Shown in pieces: positions 18,956 to 26,858 of a stretch of DNA of 64,000 bases (positions are counted from its first letter, which is position 1; each line of letters starts with the position of its first letter). A program made the position numbers and the translations under genes. This DNA is from Alistipes sp. CAG:435 (GTDB lineage: Bacteria > Bacteroidota > Bacteroidia > Bacteroidales > UBA932). Where the stretch lies: contig FR893154.1 of the NCBI GenBank assembly GCA_000433355.1, forward strand, positions 93,251 to 157,250, read 5' to 3'. A model generated the notes under the pieces. It saw nothing but the letters and a program-made list of their open reading frames with translations. It made no database searches and had not been told where the DNA came from.

Positions 18956-20362
18956 TTAGAATTCAACTTCAAGATTCTCAATCTCAACAGCCACCTGCTT
19001 GAGGAAACGGGTAGCCTCGCCGCCGTCAAGAGCCCTGTGGTCGTAGGTCAAGGAAAGACCGAGATAAGGGACGAACGCATAGACTCCGGCGCCCAGATCC
19101 TTCGGACGAGGGACGATCGTGCCGACTCCGAGGATCGCGCTCTGAGGCACGTTGATGACAGGTGTGAACCACTCGACTCCGAAACCTCCGAGATTGGAGA
19201 CCGTGAATGAGGCACCCTCGGCGGAAAGCAGGTCAGGATTGATCGAGCCCTTCTTGCAGTCCTCAGCAACCCTCTTGAGAGCCTTGCTCAGGCCCACGAT
19301 GTTAAGATCCTCGGCGCGTTTCACGCAAGGAACCATCAACCCCCTTTCAGTGTCTACAGCGCAGCCGAGATTGACGACATTGAACAACCTCATGGCATCG
19401 CCCAGACAATGGGAGTTGACCTTAGGGAATTTCTTGAGGGCCTTGATCACAGCGTAGCAGACGAAGTCGTTGATCGTGATGTTGGCATCGATCCTTCCTT
19501 CCTCCAGCGCCTTCTTGGCCTTCTTGCGGAGAGACTGGATGCGGCGGGCGTCAGCGCCGAGCATGTGTGTGAGCTGGGCCGTGTTCTGGAGGGAGTTGTA
19601 CATCGACTTGGCGATGAGCTTGCGCATGTTGGACATCTTCTCGACCTTGAACTCCTCGCCTTCTCCGGCAAGGTTCTCGGTGTGGGTAGGTTTCCAGACC
19701 TTGAGGTCGGAGCCCTTGACCATTCCGCCGATTCCGGAGCCTGCGGCAGGAGCCTGAAGACCTCCGTCGGCCATCATAGCCTTGGCGAGTCCGGATTTCG
19801 GAGCGCCCTGTGCGGCTATGATGTCACGTTCGATTATGCGGCCGTGAGGGCCTGTGCCGGCCACCTGGGCGGTGTCCACGCCTTTTTCAGCAGCCAATTT
19901 GCGGGCTCTCGGAGAGACAGGAGCGTTGGCGGTAACGGTTCCTGTCGCCGGGCTTGCCGAAGCGCCCGGTGTCGCTGCCGCGGTCACTTCGATGGCTGGT
20001 GAGCCTTGTAGAGCCACTGGCTCTGCGACCGCATTTGCCGGCTCCGTGGCCGGTGATGTTGGCTCCGCGCCCGAAGCGGCAGATGCGCCGGTCCCCGAAG
20101 GAGCATATTCAGAGAAAGATTCCCCCGGTTCGCCGATGACCATCACGTTGGTCAGGCAAGGGATCTCGTCGTTATCGTTGAAGAAGCAGGCAAGGACGGT
20201 GCCTTCGACCTTGGCGTCCTCGTCAAAGGATGCCTTGTCGGTCTCATAGCTGAAAAGGACATCGCCGACAGCGACTTTGTCCCCCACCTTTTTCTTGAAT
20301 TCAGTGACAATGCAACTTTCTACGGATTGCCCTTGTTTGGGCATAATAACTACGTGTGCCAT
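18956..20362 (-). CDS. Dihydrolipoamide acyltransferase (E2) with repeat-rich linker
   Basis: 468-residue E2. Residues 1-80 form one lipoyl domain with the lipoylated Lys43 in ETDKASF. A peripheral-subunit-binding domain (about 150-182, VSPRARKLAAEKGVDTAQ) and the acyltransferase core (about 230-468) follow, the latter with the catalytic YDHRALDGG (His442). The linker between (about 90-150) is Ala/Pro/Thr-rich and partly made of degenerate copies of the dispersed GCTCAG repeat (EPVALQGSPAIEVTAA and similar). It is the first gene of the operon. The TAACTTTG promoter at 20448-20441 faces away from the transketolase genes. Confidence 0.92.
   Translation of the reverse strand: MAHVVIMPKQGQSVESCIVTEFKKKVGDKVAVGDVLFSYETDKASFDEDAKVEGTVLACFFNDNDEIPCLTNVMVIGEPGESFSEYAPSGTGASAASGAEPTSPATEPANAVAEPVALQGSPAIEVTAAATPGASASPATGTVTANAPVSPRARKLAAEKGVDTAQVAGTGPHGRIIERDIIAAQGAPKSGLAKAMMADGGLQAPAAGSGIGGMVKGSDLKVWKPTHTENLAGEGEEFKVEKMSNMRKLIAKSMYNSLQNTAQLTHMLGADARRIQSLRKKAKKALEEGRIDANITINDFVCYAVIKALKKFPKVNSHCLGDAMRLFNVVNLGCAVDTERGLMVPCVKRAEDLNIVGLSKALKRVAEDCKKGSINPDLLSAEGASFTVSNLGGFGVEWFTPVINVPQSAILGVGTIVPRPKDLGAGVYAFVPYLGLSLTYDHRALDGGEATRFLKQVAVEIENLEVEF
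19930..20095. repeat. Degenerate GCTCAG-type repeats in the E2 linker
   Basis: Plus-strand runs such as GTCACTTCGATGGCTGGTGAG, GGCTCTGCGACCG, GGCTCCGTGGCCGG and GGCTCCGCGCCCGAAGCGG resemble the dispersed element. They encode the Ala/Pro/Glu-rich E2 linker on the minus strand. Confidence 0.5.
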
Positions 20363-20440
20363 TAACTATAATGATTATTAAATTCTCTAAGCCGGAAGCC
20401 GTTTGGATTTCGGGGAAATGGAAGCGGCTCCACATACACA

Positions 20441-20483
20441 CAAAGTTAAAATTTCTTCTTGACATAAAAAAGGATTATATTTG
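20441..20483. promoter_or_regulatory. Divergent promoters for the E2 operon and transketolase
   Basis: Minus-strand TAACTTTG (20448-20441) faces the E2 operon and plus-strand TATATTTG (20476-20483) faces transketolase. The latter has TTTC 20 bp upstream. Confidence 0.72.
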
Positions 20484-20533
20484 TACTCTATAAACGATTT
20501 AGCATATTTCAAATTCAAAATATCAAATAGAAA

Positions 20534-21379
20534 ATGCAGTCAACAGAAGATCTGAAGAAGATTGCCTCCCAGGTAAGGAGGGACATCATCAGGATGGTCG
20601 TGAAGGCCAAGTCCGGACACCCGGGCGGATCCATGAGCAGCGCTGATTTTATGACAGCACTGTACTTCAATGTTATGGATCAGAACCCTGAAACTTGGAC
20701 ACGCGGCGGAAAGGATCAGGACATGTTCATCCTGTCGGCCGGACACCTCACCCCAATGTATTACTCAATCCTTTCGAGGGCAGGATATTTCCCGACCTCC
20801 GAGCTCGGCTCGTTCCGTAAGTTCGGAAGCCGCCTTCAGGGACACCCTTCAGTAAGGAAAGGCCTCCCTGGCGTGGCTCAGGCGGCCGGTTCCCTCGGAC
20901 AGGGACTTTCAGTAGCGATAGGAGCGGCTCTCGCAAAGAAGGCTGACAACGACCCTCACTGCGTTTACGTTCTCTGCGGAGACGGCGAGACCGAGGAAGG
21001 ACAGATCTGGGAGGCGGCGATGTTCGCAGCCCACCACAAGGCCGACAATCTGATCGCGATGACCGACTGGAACGGACAGCAGATCGACGGCACGACCGAA
21101 GATGTCGCCGGACTCGGTGACCTTGAGGCAAAATGGAAGGCTTTCGGATGGGAGGTCATCATCGCCGACGGACACGACATGGACAAGATCCTCGAGGCGT
21201 TCGCGCAGGCCAAGGCTGGTGTCGGAAACGGCAAGCCGAAGATGATCCTGTTCAAGACAGAGATGGGACACGGGGTTGATTTTATGGCGGGCACCCACAA
21301 ATGGCACGGCAGCGTACCTTCAGAGGAGCAGTGCCAGAACGCCCTGAGCCAGCTTGAGGAAACATTGGGAGACTTTTAA
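20534..21379 (+). CDS. Transketolase, N-terminal (TPP-binding) subunit
   Basis: 281-residue half of a split transketolase, the pentose-phosphate enzyme moving two-carbon units. It has SGHPGGSMSSADFMTALYF, the GSLGQGLSVAIGAA stretch and the TPP/Mg motif from GDGETEEGQIWEA to TDWNGQQIDG, then GHGVDFM near the end. The pyrimidine-binding and C-terminal domains are on the next gene, 12 nt downstream, so the two must assemble. Split transketolases are common in anaerobes. Confidence 0.93.
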   Translation: MQSTEDLKKIASQVRRDIIRMVVKAKSGHPGGSMSSADFMTALYFNVMDQNPETWTRGGKDQDMFILSAGHLTPMYYSILSRAGYFPTSELGSFRKFGSRLQGHPSVRKGLPGVAQAAGSLGQGLSVAIGAALAKKADNDPHCVYVLCGDGETEEGQIWEAAMFAAHHKADNLIAMTDWNGQQIDGTTEDVAGLGDLEAKWKAFGWEVIIADGHDMDKILEAFAQAKAGVGNGKPKMILFKTEMGHGVDFMAGTHKWHGSVPSEEQCQNALSQLEETLGDF

Positions 21380-21391
21380 TTCACGAATATT

Positions 21392-22342
21392 ATGAAGAAA
21401 TATACAGATAAGGGTAAGAAAGACACCCGCAGCGGTTTCGGAGCCGGCCTTCTCGAAGCCGGAAAGGCTGACTCAAGAGTCGTGGCTTTGACCGCCGACC
21501 TCAAGGGCTCGCTCAAGATGGACGCTTTCGCGGCCGAGTTTCCGGAGAGATATTACGAATGCGGCATCGCCGAGTCCAATATGATCGGCGTGGCCTCTGG
21601 AATGGCTCTCGCAGGCAAGATTCCGTTCGCGGGATCGTTCGCCGAATTCGTCACAGGACGTGTTTACGACCAGATCAGAATGGAGGTATGCTACGGTAAG
21701 ACCAACGTCAAGATCGCTTCCTCACACGCCGGAATCACCCTCGGCGAGGACGGCGCCACCCACCAGACAATGGAGGACATCGCCCTGATGCGTGCCCTTC
21801 CGGAAATGGTTGTGATCAACCCTTGCGACTGGACACAGACAAAGAACGCGACGATCGCCGCGGCCAAATACGATGGTCCTGTCTATCTGCGTTTCGGCCG
21901 TCCTAAGGTTGCCGACTTCACACCAGACGAGCCGTTCGAGATCGGAAAGGCATACGTGCTGAACGAGGGCAAGGACGTCACCCTCTTCGCGACAGGCCAC
22001 ATGGTTTGGGAGGCCCTTCAGGCAGCCGAAGCTCTTGAGGCAGAGGGAATCTGCGCCGAGGTTATCAATGTGGCGACCATCAAGCCACTTGACACAAAGA
22101 CAGTCATCGCCTCCGCCATCAAGACCGGAGCCGTGGTTGTCGCCGAGGAGCACAACATGGCCGGAGGCCTTGGCGAACTGATCGCCGGAGTGCTCGCCGC
22201 CACATCCCCTAAGCCTATTGAATATGTCAACGGACGTGACGAGTTCGGCCAGAGCGGAACTCCGTCCGAGCTTCTCGCCGCTTACGGAATGGACGCCGCC
22301 CACATCGTCGAGGCCGCCAGAAAAGTTCTGGAAAGGAAATAA
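21392..22342 (+). CDS. Transketolase, C-terminal subunit
   Basis: 316-residue partner of the preceding protein, with the pyrimidine-binding domain (RYYECGIAESNMIGVASGMA; GEDGATHQTMEDIALMRALP) and the C-terminal domain (AEVINVATIKPLDTKT; EEHNMAGGLGELIAGVL). The Glu in the ECGIAE motif is the expected TPP-activating glutamate. A DXPS-like identity is less likely because the N-terminal half is clearly transketolase-type. A strong terminator follows the stop. Confidence 0.92.
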   Translation: MKKYTDKGKKDTRSGFGAGLLEAGKADSRVVALTADLKGSLKMDAFAAEFPERYYECGIAESNMIGVASGMALAGKIPFAGSFAEFVTGRVYDQIRMEVCYGKTNVKIASSHAGITLGEDGATHQTMEDIALMRALPEMVVINPCDWTQTKNATIAAAKYDGPVYLRFGRPKVADFTPDEPFEIGKAYVLNEGKDVTLFATGHMVWEALQAAEALEAEGICAEVINVATIKPLDTKTVIASAIKTGAVVVAEEHNMAGGLGELIAGVLAATSPKPIEYVNGRDEFGQSGTPSELLAAYGMDAAHIVEAARKVLERK

Positions 22343-22362
22343 GAAACAGAAATATTCATAAA

Positions 22363-22413
22363 AAACAGAAAAAAGTTAGGAGACATTTACGTTTCTTAAC
22401 TTTTTTTCTGTTT
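22363..22413 (+). terminator. Long-stem terminator after transketolase
   Basis: AAACAGAAAAAAGTTAGGA pairs with TCTTAACTTTTTTTCTGTTT (one bulge, one G-T pair) around a loop of about 12 nt. The T-run lies within the right arm. Confidence 0.75.
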
Positions 22414-22513
22414 ACTATGCCTATATTGCCGCCCATGAACACGGCAGCCATAAGGAATATCCACGGTCCTTTTCCTGAATATTCAAAATGCCTGCGGCAA
22501 ATGACAATAAACT

Positions 22514-23221
22514 ATGAAAATCAAAGAGATCTGCGTGGACGAGAGGCCACGGGAAAAGATGCTCGCCAAAGGAGCGGACGCGATGAGCAACGCTGAATTG
22601 CTCGCCATTCTGATCGGATCAGGGACGCAGAAAGAGAATGTCCTTGAGGTGGCCAACAGGCTTCTGGCCGAAGGCAAAGGCAAGTTGTCGATGATAGCCG
22701 ACATGGACGCCAGACGAATGAAGGAGATAGGAGGTATCGGCAGTGTCCGGTATGCGGCCATCGCCGCCGCCTTCGAGCTCGGGAAAAGATGCTGCCTGGA
22801 GGATCCCGGAATAGAAAAGGTTCCCTTGACCGATGCCGAGATTGTGTACAGGATGATGCTCCCCCGCCTCAAAGGGTTGGATCACGAGGAATTCTGGGTA
22901 ATTCTTCTGAACAGGGCCAACTACATCATCCACAAGGAGATGATAAGCCTTGGAGGAATATCCTCAACCGTGGTTGATTCCAAGTTGGTGGTCAGGATGG
23001 CTCTGGACAAACGGGCCAGCGGCCTGATCATGGTGCATAACCACCCGTCCGGGAATCCTCGGCCAGGGCACAACGACCTGACCGAAACCGAACGCATGAA
23101 AAAAGCGGCGAACACTTTCGACATCGCCCTCCTTGACCACATCATCATCTGTGACGACTGCTATTTCAGTTTCGCTGACGACAAAGTGACAGTGGCGGAA
23201 AGAAAAAATTTGCTGCTCTGA
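22514..23221 (+). CDS. radC: RadC-family JAMM/MPN+ protein
   Basis: 235-residue RadC protein. An N-terminal helix-hairpin-helix part (SNAELLAILIGSG; MKEIGGIGSVRYAAIAAAFELG) is followed by a JAMM metal-binding domain with HNHPSGNPRPGHND: His175, His177 and Asp188 fit the H-x-H-x10-D pattern. The historical link to DNA repair is weak, and the biochemical role of chromosomal RadC remains open. It sits between transketolase and upp, with the upp promoter inside its 3' end. Confidence 0.92.
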   Translation: MKIKEICVDERPREKMLAKGADAMSNAELLAILIGSGTQKENVLEVANRLLAEGKGKLSMIADMDARRMKEIGGIGSVRYAAIAAAFELGKRCCLEDPGIEKVPLTDAEIVYRMMLPRLKGLDHEEFWVILLNRANYIIHKEMISLGGISSTVVDSKLVVRMALDKRASGLIMVHNHPSGNPRPGHNDLTETERMKKAANTFDIALLDHIIICDDCYFSFADDKVTVAERKNLLL

Positions 23222-23240
23222 AAATAAATCCTTACTTTTG
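23209..23240 (+). promoter_or_regulatory. upp promoter
   Basis: TTTG at 23209-23212 and TACTTTTG at 23233-23240, with a 20-bp spacer: a full match to the Bacteroidetes -33/-7 pattern. It overlaps the end of radC. Confidence 0.8.
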
Positions 23241-23268
23241 ATTTTCGGAAATCAATTTCGAAAAACCA

Positions 23269-23922
23269 ATGAAAGTCATCAATCTTGGCGAGGCCGACTC
23301 GGTCCTCAACAACATCATCGCGCAGATGCGTGACAAAACCGTTCAGAAAGACAGCCTCCGTTTCCGTTACAACCTTGAAAGGTTGGGGCATATCTTCGCC
23401 TACGAGTTAAGCAAGGCGCTGGACTACAGTCCCAAGGATGTCATCACTCCGCTCGCCACGGCAAGGGTTCGCACCAGTGACGCAAAGATTGTGGTTTCCA
23501 CGATCCTTCGCGCCGGTCTGCCTCTCCATAAAGGTATCCTTGACGTTTTCGACAACGCGGAGAATGCGTTCGTCGCCGCGTTCAGAAAATATGACAAGGG
23601 GGACGAGTTCCACATCAATGTGGAGTATTGCACCTGTCCTGACCTGACGGGAAAGACGCTCATCATAGCCGACACGATGCTCGCGACTGGAGCGTCAATC
23701 GAAATTGCCTACCACAAGCTGATTGATGAGGGAGGAGAGCCGGTTCACACGCACTTCGTCTGCCCTATCGCCAGCATCTACGCCATCGAGTTTCTTCAGA
23801 GGCATCTTCCTGAAAACACGACACTTTGGACCGCCGCCGTTGATGAGGAACTGACCAGCCACTCCTACATCGTCCCAGGCCTTGGCGACGCAGGCGATCT
23901 CGCCTACGGAGCAAAGCTGTAA
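23269..23922 (+). CDS. upp: Uracil phosphoribosyltransferase
   Basis: 217-residue pyrimidine-salvage enzyme making UMP from uracil and PRPP. Recognisable segments are STILRAGLPLHKGILDVF, the PRPP-binding LIIADTMLATGASIEIA and the C-terminal YIVPGLGDAGDLAYG uracil-binding loop. The length matches the family. It has its own promoter and ends about 150 nt before a long bidirectional hairpin. Confidence 0.94.
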   Translation: MKVINLGEADSVLNNIIAQMRDKTVQKDSLRFRYNLERLGHIFAYELSKALDYSPKDVITPLATARVRTSDAKIVVSTILRAGLPLHKGILDVFDNAENAFVAAFRKYDKGDEFHINVEYCTCPDLTGKTLIIADTMLATGASIEIAYHKLIDEGGEPVHTHFVCPIASIYAIEFLQRHLPENTTLWTAAVDEELTSHSYIVPGLGDAGDLAYGAKL

Positions 23923-24073
23923 GCAGCTTTGCTCTATATCTTTCACCCCCAGTCCCTTCGGGACAGCCCCGGTGGGGCATTGGGGAGCGGTCTCCCCAAA
24001 CCCCTTGCGTCGCTACGCTCCGTAGTCCACTAAAGTTCTTTCAATACTATGGGGAGAAGGTCCTGTGCGAAGA

Positions 24074-24155
24074 GCGTCAGACGAAAAAAGATTCCGCAAC
24101 CATTCACCCGGATAGGGCGCGAAGCGTAGGTTGCGGAATCTTTTTTGTCTGACGC
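24074..24155. terminator. 27-bp hairpin between upp and rpoN
   Basis: Left arm 24074-24101 and right arm 24129-24155 pair over 27 bp with a single bulged G at 24083, around a 27-nt loop. Each arm contains a six-base A or T run, so it can work as a terminator for both convergent genes. Confidence 0.8.
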
Positions 24156-24181
24156 GGCCTGACCTAAATCCTTGCCGGTCA

Positions 24182-24203
24182 CTTCGACGGGCTCAGCGAC
24201 CAC
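24182..24203 (+). repeat. Dispersed GCTCAG-type repeat downstream of rpoN
   Basis: The 19-mer CTTCGACGGGCTCAGCGACC inside this interval differs from the TTCGACAGGCTCAGCGACC form at one position. It is intergenic. Confidence 0.75.
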
Positions 24204-24223
24204 GGCGACATATTCAGTTACAA

Positions 24224-25636
24224 TTACAGTTCCTTTCTGAGCCGAGCCTTAGGAATGTCAAGCTGGTCACGGTACTTGGCGATCGTGCGGCGAGCGACCT
24301 TATAGCCACGCTTGTTCATCTCGGCCACCAACTGATCATCTGTCAGAGGCTTACGCTTGTCCTCAGCATCCACACACTCCCGCAAAGCCTTCTTCAACTC
24401 ACGAGTGGACACCTCCTCGCCATCCTGGTTCTCAAGCCCCTCCGAAAAGAAATACTTCAACGGATAGATTCCGAAATGTGTCTCGATGTACTTGCTGTTC
24501 ACAACCCTTGAGATCGTCGAGATGTCAAAGCCGGTCCTCTCTGCTATATCCTTCAGGACCATCGGCTTGAGATGAGACTCGTCCCCGTCCATGAAATAGT
24601 CATGCTGGTACTCGATGATGGCCTTCATCGTGCTCTCCAACGTGTTGTAGCGCTGCTTGAGAGCCTCCACAAACCACTTTGCCGAATCCAGCTTCTGCTT
24701 CACAAACGTGGCCGCCTCCTTCTTCTGCCTGTCCGAAGACCCCTGAGCCTCGACAAGAAGCTCAGCGTACTTGCGATTCACACGGATTTCAGGAATATTG
24801 AAACGAGGCATCGACAGTTTCAACTCTCCGTCCACAATGTCCAGCACGAAATCCGGCACAATCTGCTGAGCCTGATCGTTGTAGGAATCATCAATCTGGC
24901 CTCCCGGAGCCGGGTTCAGCTTGACGATCTTAGCCATGACGGCCTTCATCTCCTCCTCGCTCAGTCCAAGTTTCGTGATGATCTTCTGGAAATGCCTGTT
25001 TGAGAACTCCGCGAAATAGTCAGTGAGAATGCTCTCGGCGGTCTGCACAGTCTTCGTCTGCTTCTGAGCCCTCAGCTGAAGGAGCAGGCACTCGCGCAGA
25101 TCCCTTGCTCCGACCCCTGCCGGCTCGAACTCCTGAATCACCTTCAACATATTCAAGACCTCCTCCGGGCTGGATTCGATGTTCGCCCTGAAAGCAAGAT
25201 CATCCACTATGCTGTCTATGTCCCTGCGAAGATAGCCGTCACTGTCAAGGCTTCCTATTATGAATGCAGCGACATCATGCGCATGCTTTGACAGATTCCG
25301 GTAGCCAAGCTGTTCCATCAGGCTCTGCGTGAAACTCTCCTTGACAGAGAACGTGTTGTACTGAGGACGCTCGTCCTTACCATAGTTGTTCACATGAAGC
25401 TTGTACGCGGGAATCGGATCGTTCTCGTCGATCTCATCGATGGAGATGTCCTTAGGCTCATCATTGTCCTCGTTCTTTTCCGGAGCCGGAGAATCGTCAA
25501 GCACCGGATTGTCCTCCAACTCAGACTTGACCTTCTGCTCCAGTTCCTGAATCGGCAGCTCGATGAGCTTGATCGTCTGAATCTGAAGCGGGGAAAGTTT
25601 CTGAGTCTGTTTGAGTTCTAGTCCTTGCTTGAGCAT
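24224..25636 (-). CDS. rpoN: RNA polymerase sigma-54 factor
   Basis: 470-residue sigma-54. Region I is the Gln/Leu-rich N-terminus (LKQGLELKQTQKLSPLQIQ). An acidic region II (about 50-90) follows, then the core-binding domain and helix-turn-helix (RTGFDISTISRVVNSKYIE). It ends with the RpoN box ARRTIAKYR close to the C-terminus, which reads the -24 element. It is the last gene of a three-gene unit; the upstream SPOR gene ends only 3 nt before its start. Its activator proteins are not in the window. Confidence 0.95.
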   Translation of the reverse strand: MLKQGLELKQTQKLSPLQIQTIKLIELPIQELEQKVKSELEDNPVLDDSPAPEKNEDNDEPKDISIDEIDENDPIPAYKLHVNNYGKDERPQYNTFSVKESFTQSLMEQLGYRNLSKHAHDVAAFIIGSLDSDGYLRRDIDSIVDDLAFRANIESSPEEVLNMLKVIQEFEPAGVGARDLRECLLLQLRAQKQTKTVQTAESILTDYFAEFSNRHFQKIITKLGLSEEEMKAVMAKIVKLNPAPGGQIDDSYNDQAQQIVPDFVLDIVDGELKLSMPRFNIPEIRVNRKYAELLVEAQGSSDRQKKEAATFVKQKLDSAKWFVEALKQRYNTLESTMKAIIEYQHDYFMDGDESHLKPMVLKDIAERTGFDISTISRVVNSKYIETHFGIYPLKYFFSEGLENQDGEEVSTRELKKALRECVDAEDKRKPLTDDQLVAEMNKRGYKVARRTIAKYRDQLDIPKARLRKEL

Positions 25637-25639
25637 AGT

Positions 25640-26200
25640 TTATTCCTGATTAACGGTCTCGACTGTGTAGGAATGGAACCGGTCAACCACAGGATAACCG
25701 ATTGTCTCCCTTACTATGAAAGCGGTCGGGAAATCCCCTTTGACCTGCTGAAGAAGCCGCATGGCTTCGGACTTGGTGCGGAAATCCCCGACTGTCACCC
25801 TGAAGAAAGGATTGGAATATGTCCGATAGGCCGAAACGCCGGGGAACATCCCCTTGAAACGCTCCAAAGCCGCTTCGGAATCATTCCTCGAAGTCTGCTT
25901 GTTGTCATTGAATATCCGGACTCTGAATCCGGTGGAAGTCCTTGAGGAATTAGCGGCCACATGTGACTCGAAAGCGTTCAGAATGCGCTGAGACTGATGC
26001 ACGGTCACCTTTGAATCCCCTCCGCCATAACCGGAAAGGAGGTTGAATATATTCTTTCCCACCAATGTGGAGTCCATCGCCGCGCTTTGCCGATAGATGA
26101 CGGAATCACGCTTCTCGGTTGTGCCTTGGGCAAGGGCCGTCGACACGGAGGCGAGAAGGAACAATGTGATCGCCAGGATTTTACGAACCGGAATATTCAT
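25640..26200 (-). CDS. SPOR-domain periplasmic protein
   Basis: 186 residues: a signal peptide (NIPVRKILAITLFLLASVSTALAQ), a short linker, and from about residue 92 a SPOR-like repeat domain (GFRVRIFNDNKQ; FPGVSAYRTYSNPFFRVTVG; DFRTKSEAMRLLQQV). SPOR domains bind denuded peptidoglycan glycan strands, often at division sites, but this protein has no other domain to tell its partner. It lies between a LEA-type lipoprotein and rpoN with 3-4 nt gaps. Confidence 0.85.
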   Translation of the reverse strand: MNIPVRKILAITLFLLASVSTALAQGTTEKRDSVIYRQSAAMDSTLVGKNIFNLLSGYGGGDSKVTVHQSQRILNAFESHVAANSSRTSTGFRVRIFNDNKQTSRNDSEAALERFKGMFPGVSAYRTYSNPFFRVTVGDFRTKSEAMRLLQQVKGDFPTAFIVRETIGYPVVDRFHSYTVETVNQE

Positions 26201-26204
26201 AAAT

Positions 26205-26684
26205 CTATTCAGTCATTTGATTAAGGTCGATATTCTTGAATTTCAAGGTGGTGCCCGCTCCGCTCTTGAGTTTAACGGTCGCGGTCACATCCGTGGTGAA
26301 GCCCTCCAGACTGCCCTTCTTCACGATCTGCATCAGTTTCATAAGGCTCACGCCATCGTTCAGGGTCGCCGTGCAAGGCAGGTCATAGACCTTCGAGCAT
26401 TTCTTGTCCACGCTGATCGTGTCCGCCGTGTAGGTCGCGAAATCCTCTCCGTTGTACTTCACTGTCCCGCTGACATCCATCACCTTGAACGCGAATGTCG
26501 GATTGTCAATCCCGACCGCGAGCACCGCGTCTATCGAACGCAGGCCTTTCAATGAATATGACTCCAGGCCGCACGAGGTCACCTTTATGTCTTTGACCTT
26601 GGACAGACCGGAGCATCCGGAAAGGATGGCACAGGCCAGCGAAACGATGAGAATGCCGAATATTGTTTTCTTGAATGTCTTCAT
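26205..26684 (-). CDS. LEA type-2-like lipoprotein
   Basis: 159 residues with a lipobox ILSGC (Cys24). The rest is a single beta-sandwich like LEA2 proteins: SLKGLRSIDAVLAVGIDNPT, FAFKVMDVSGTVKYNGEDFA, then LPCTATLND and a C-terminal strand FKNIDLNQM. It is probably anchored in the envelope. No enzymatic residues are seen and the function is unknown. First gene of the unit with the SPOR protein and rpoN, with TATCTTTG upstream on the minus strand. Confidence 0.75.
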   Translation of the reverse strand: MKTFKKTIFGILIVSLACAILSGCSGLSKVKDIKVTSCGLESYSLKGLRSIDAVLAVGIDNPTFAFKVMDVSGTVKYNGEDFATYTADTISVDKKCSKVYDLPCTATLNDGVSLMKLMQIVKKGSLEGFTTDVTATVKLKSGAGTTLKFKNIDLNQMTE

Positions 26685-26703
26685 CTTGTCAACACTGTTT
26701 CCA

Positions 26704-26838
26704 CAAAGATAATGAAAAATCCATAATAAGCATTATCGAATGGATTTGCCAGAATAGCCATACTTCCATAAAAAACATGCCACGATGGATTTGATGAACG
26801 TCATCAAGTCATTATTCAAGGATAATTATCTATCTTTG
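26704..26838. promoter_or_regulatory. Divergent promoters for the LEA-SPOR-rpoN unit and miaB
   Basis: TATCTTTG is present on the minus strand at 26711-26704 and on the plus strand at 26831-26838. Between them is the 17-bp palindrome TTGATGAACGTCATCAA (26791-26807), upstream of the miaB -7 element. Confidence 0.7.
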
Positions 26839-26858
26839 CGTCAAGACAGTCATTACGA

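Larger units (their letters stand above)
23923..24223. other. Intergenic region between convergent upp and rpoN
   Basis: About 300 bp without a gene. It contains GC-rich short inverted repeats (CCCTTCGGGAC; GGGGAGCGGTCTCCCC), the long hairpin at 24074-24155 and a copy of the dispersed repeat at 24182-24203. Confidence 0.7.

Noticed and set aside
18943..19029. 29-residue upstream extension of Lpd
   Set aside because: Overlaps the E2 gene and has no homology; the E3 family begins at MYDLAVIGGG.
23941..24060. rRNA or tRNA-like GC-rich inverted repeats after upp
   Set aside because: Short repeats such as CCCTTCGGGAC do not form a tRNA cloverleaf and match no rRNA segment I recognise.
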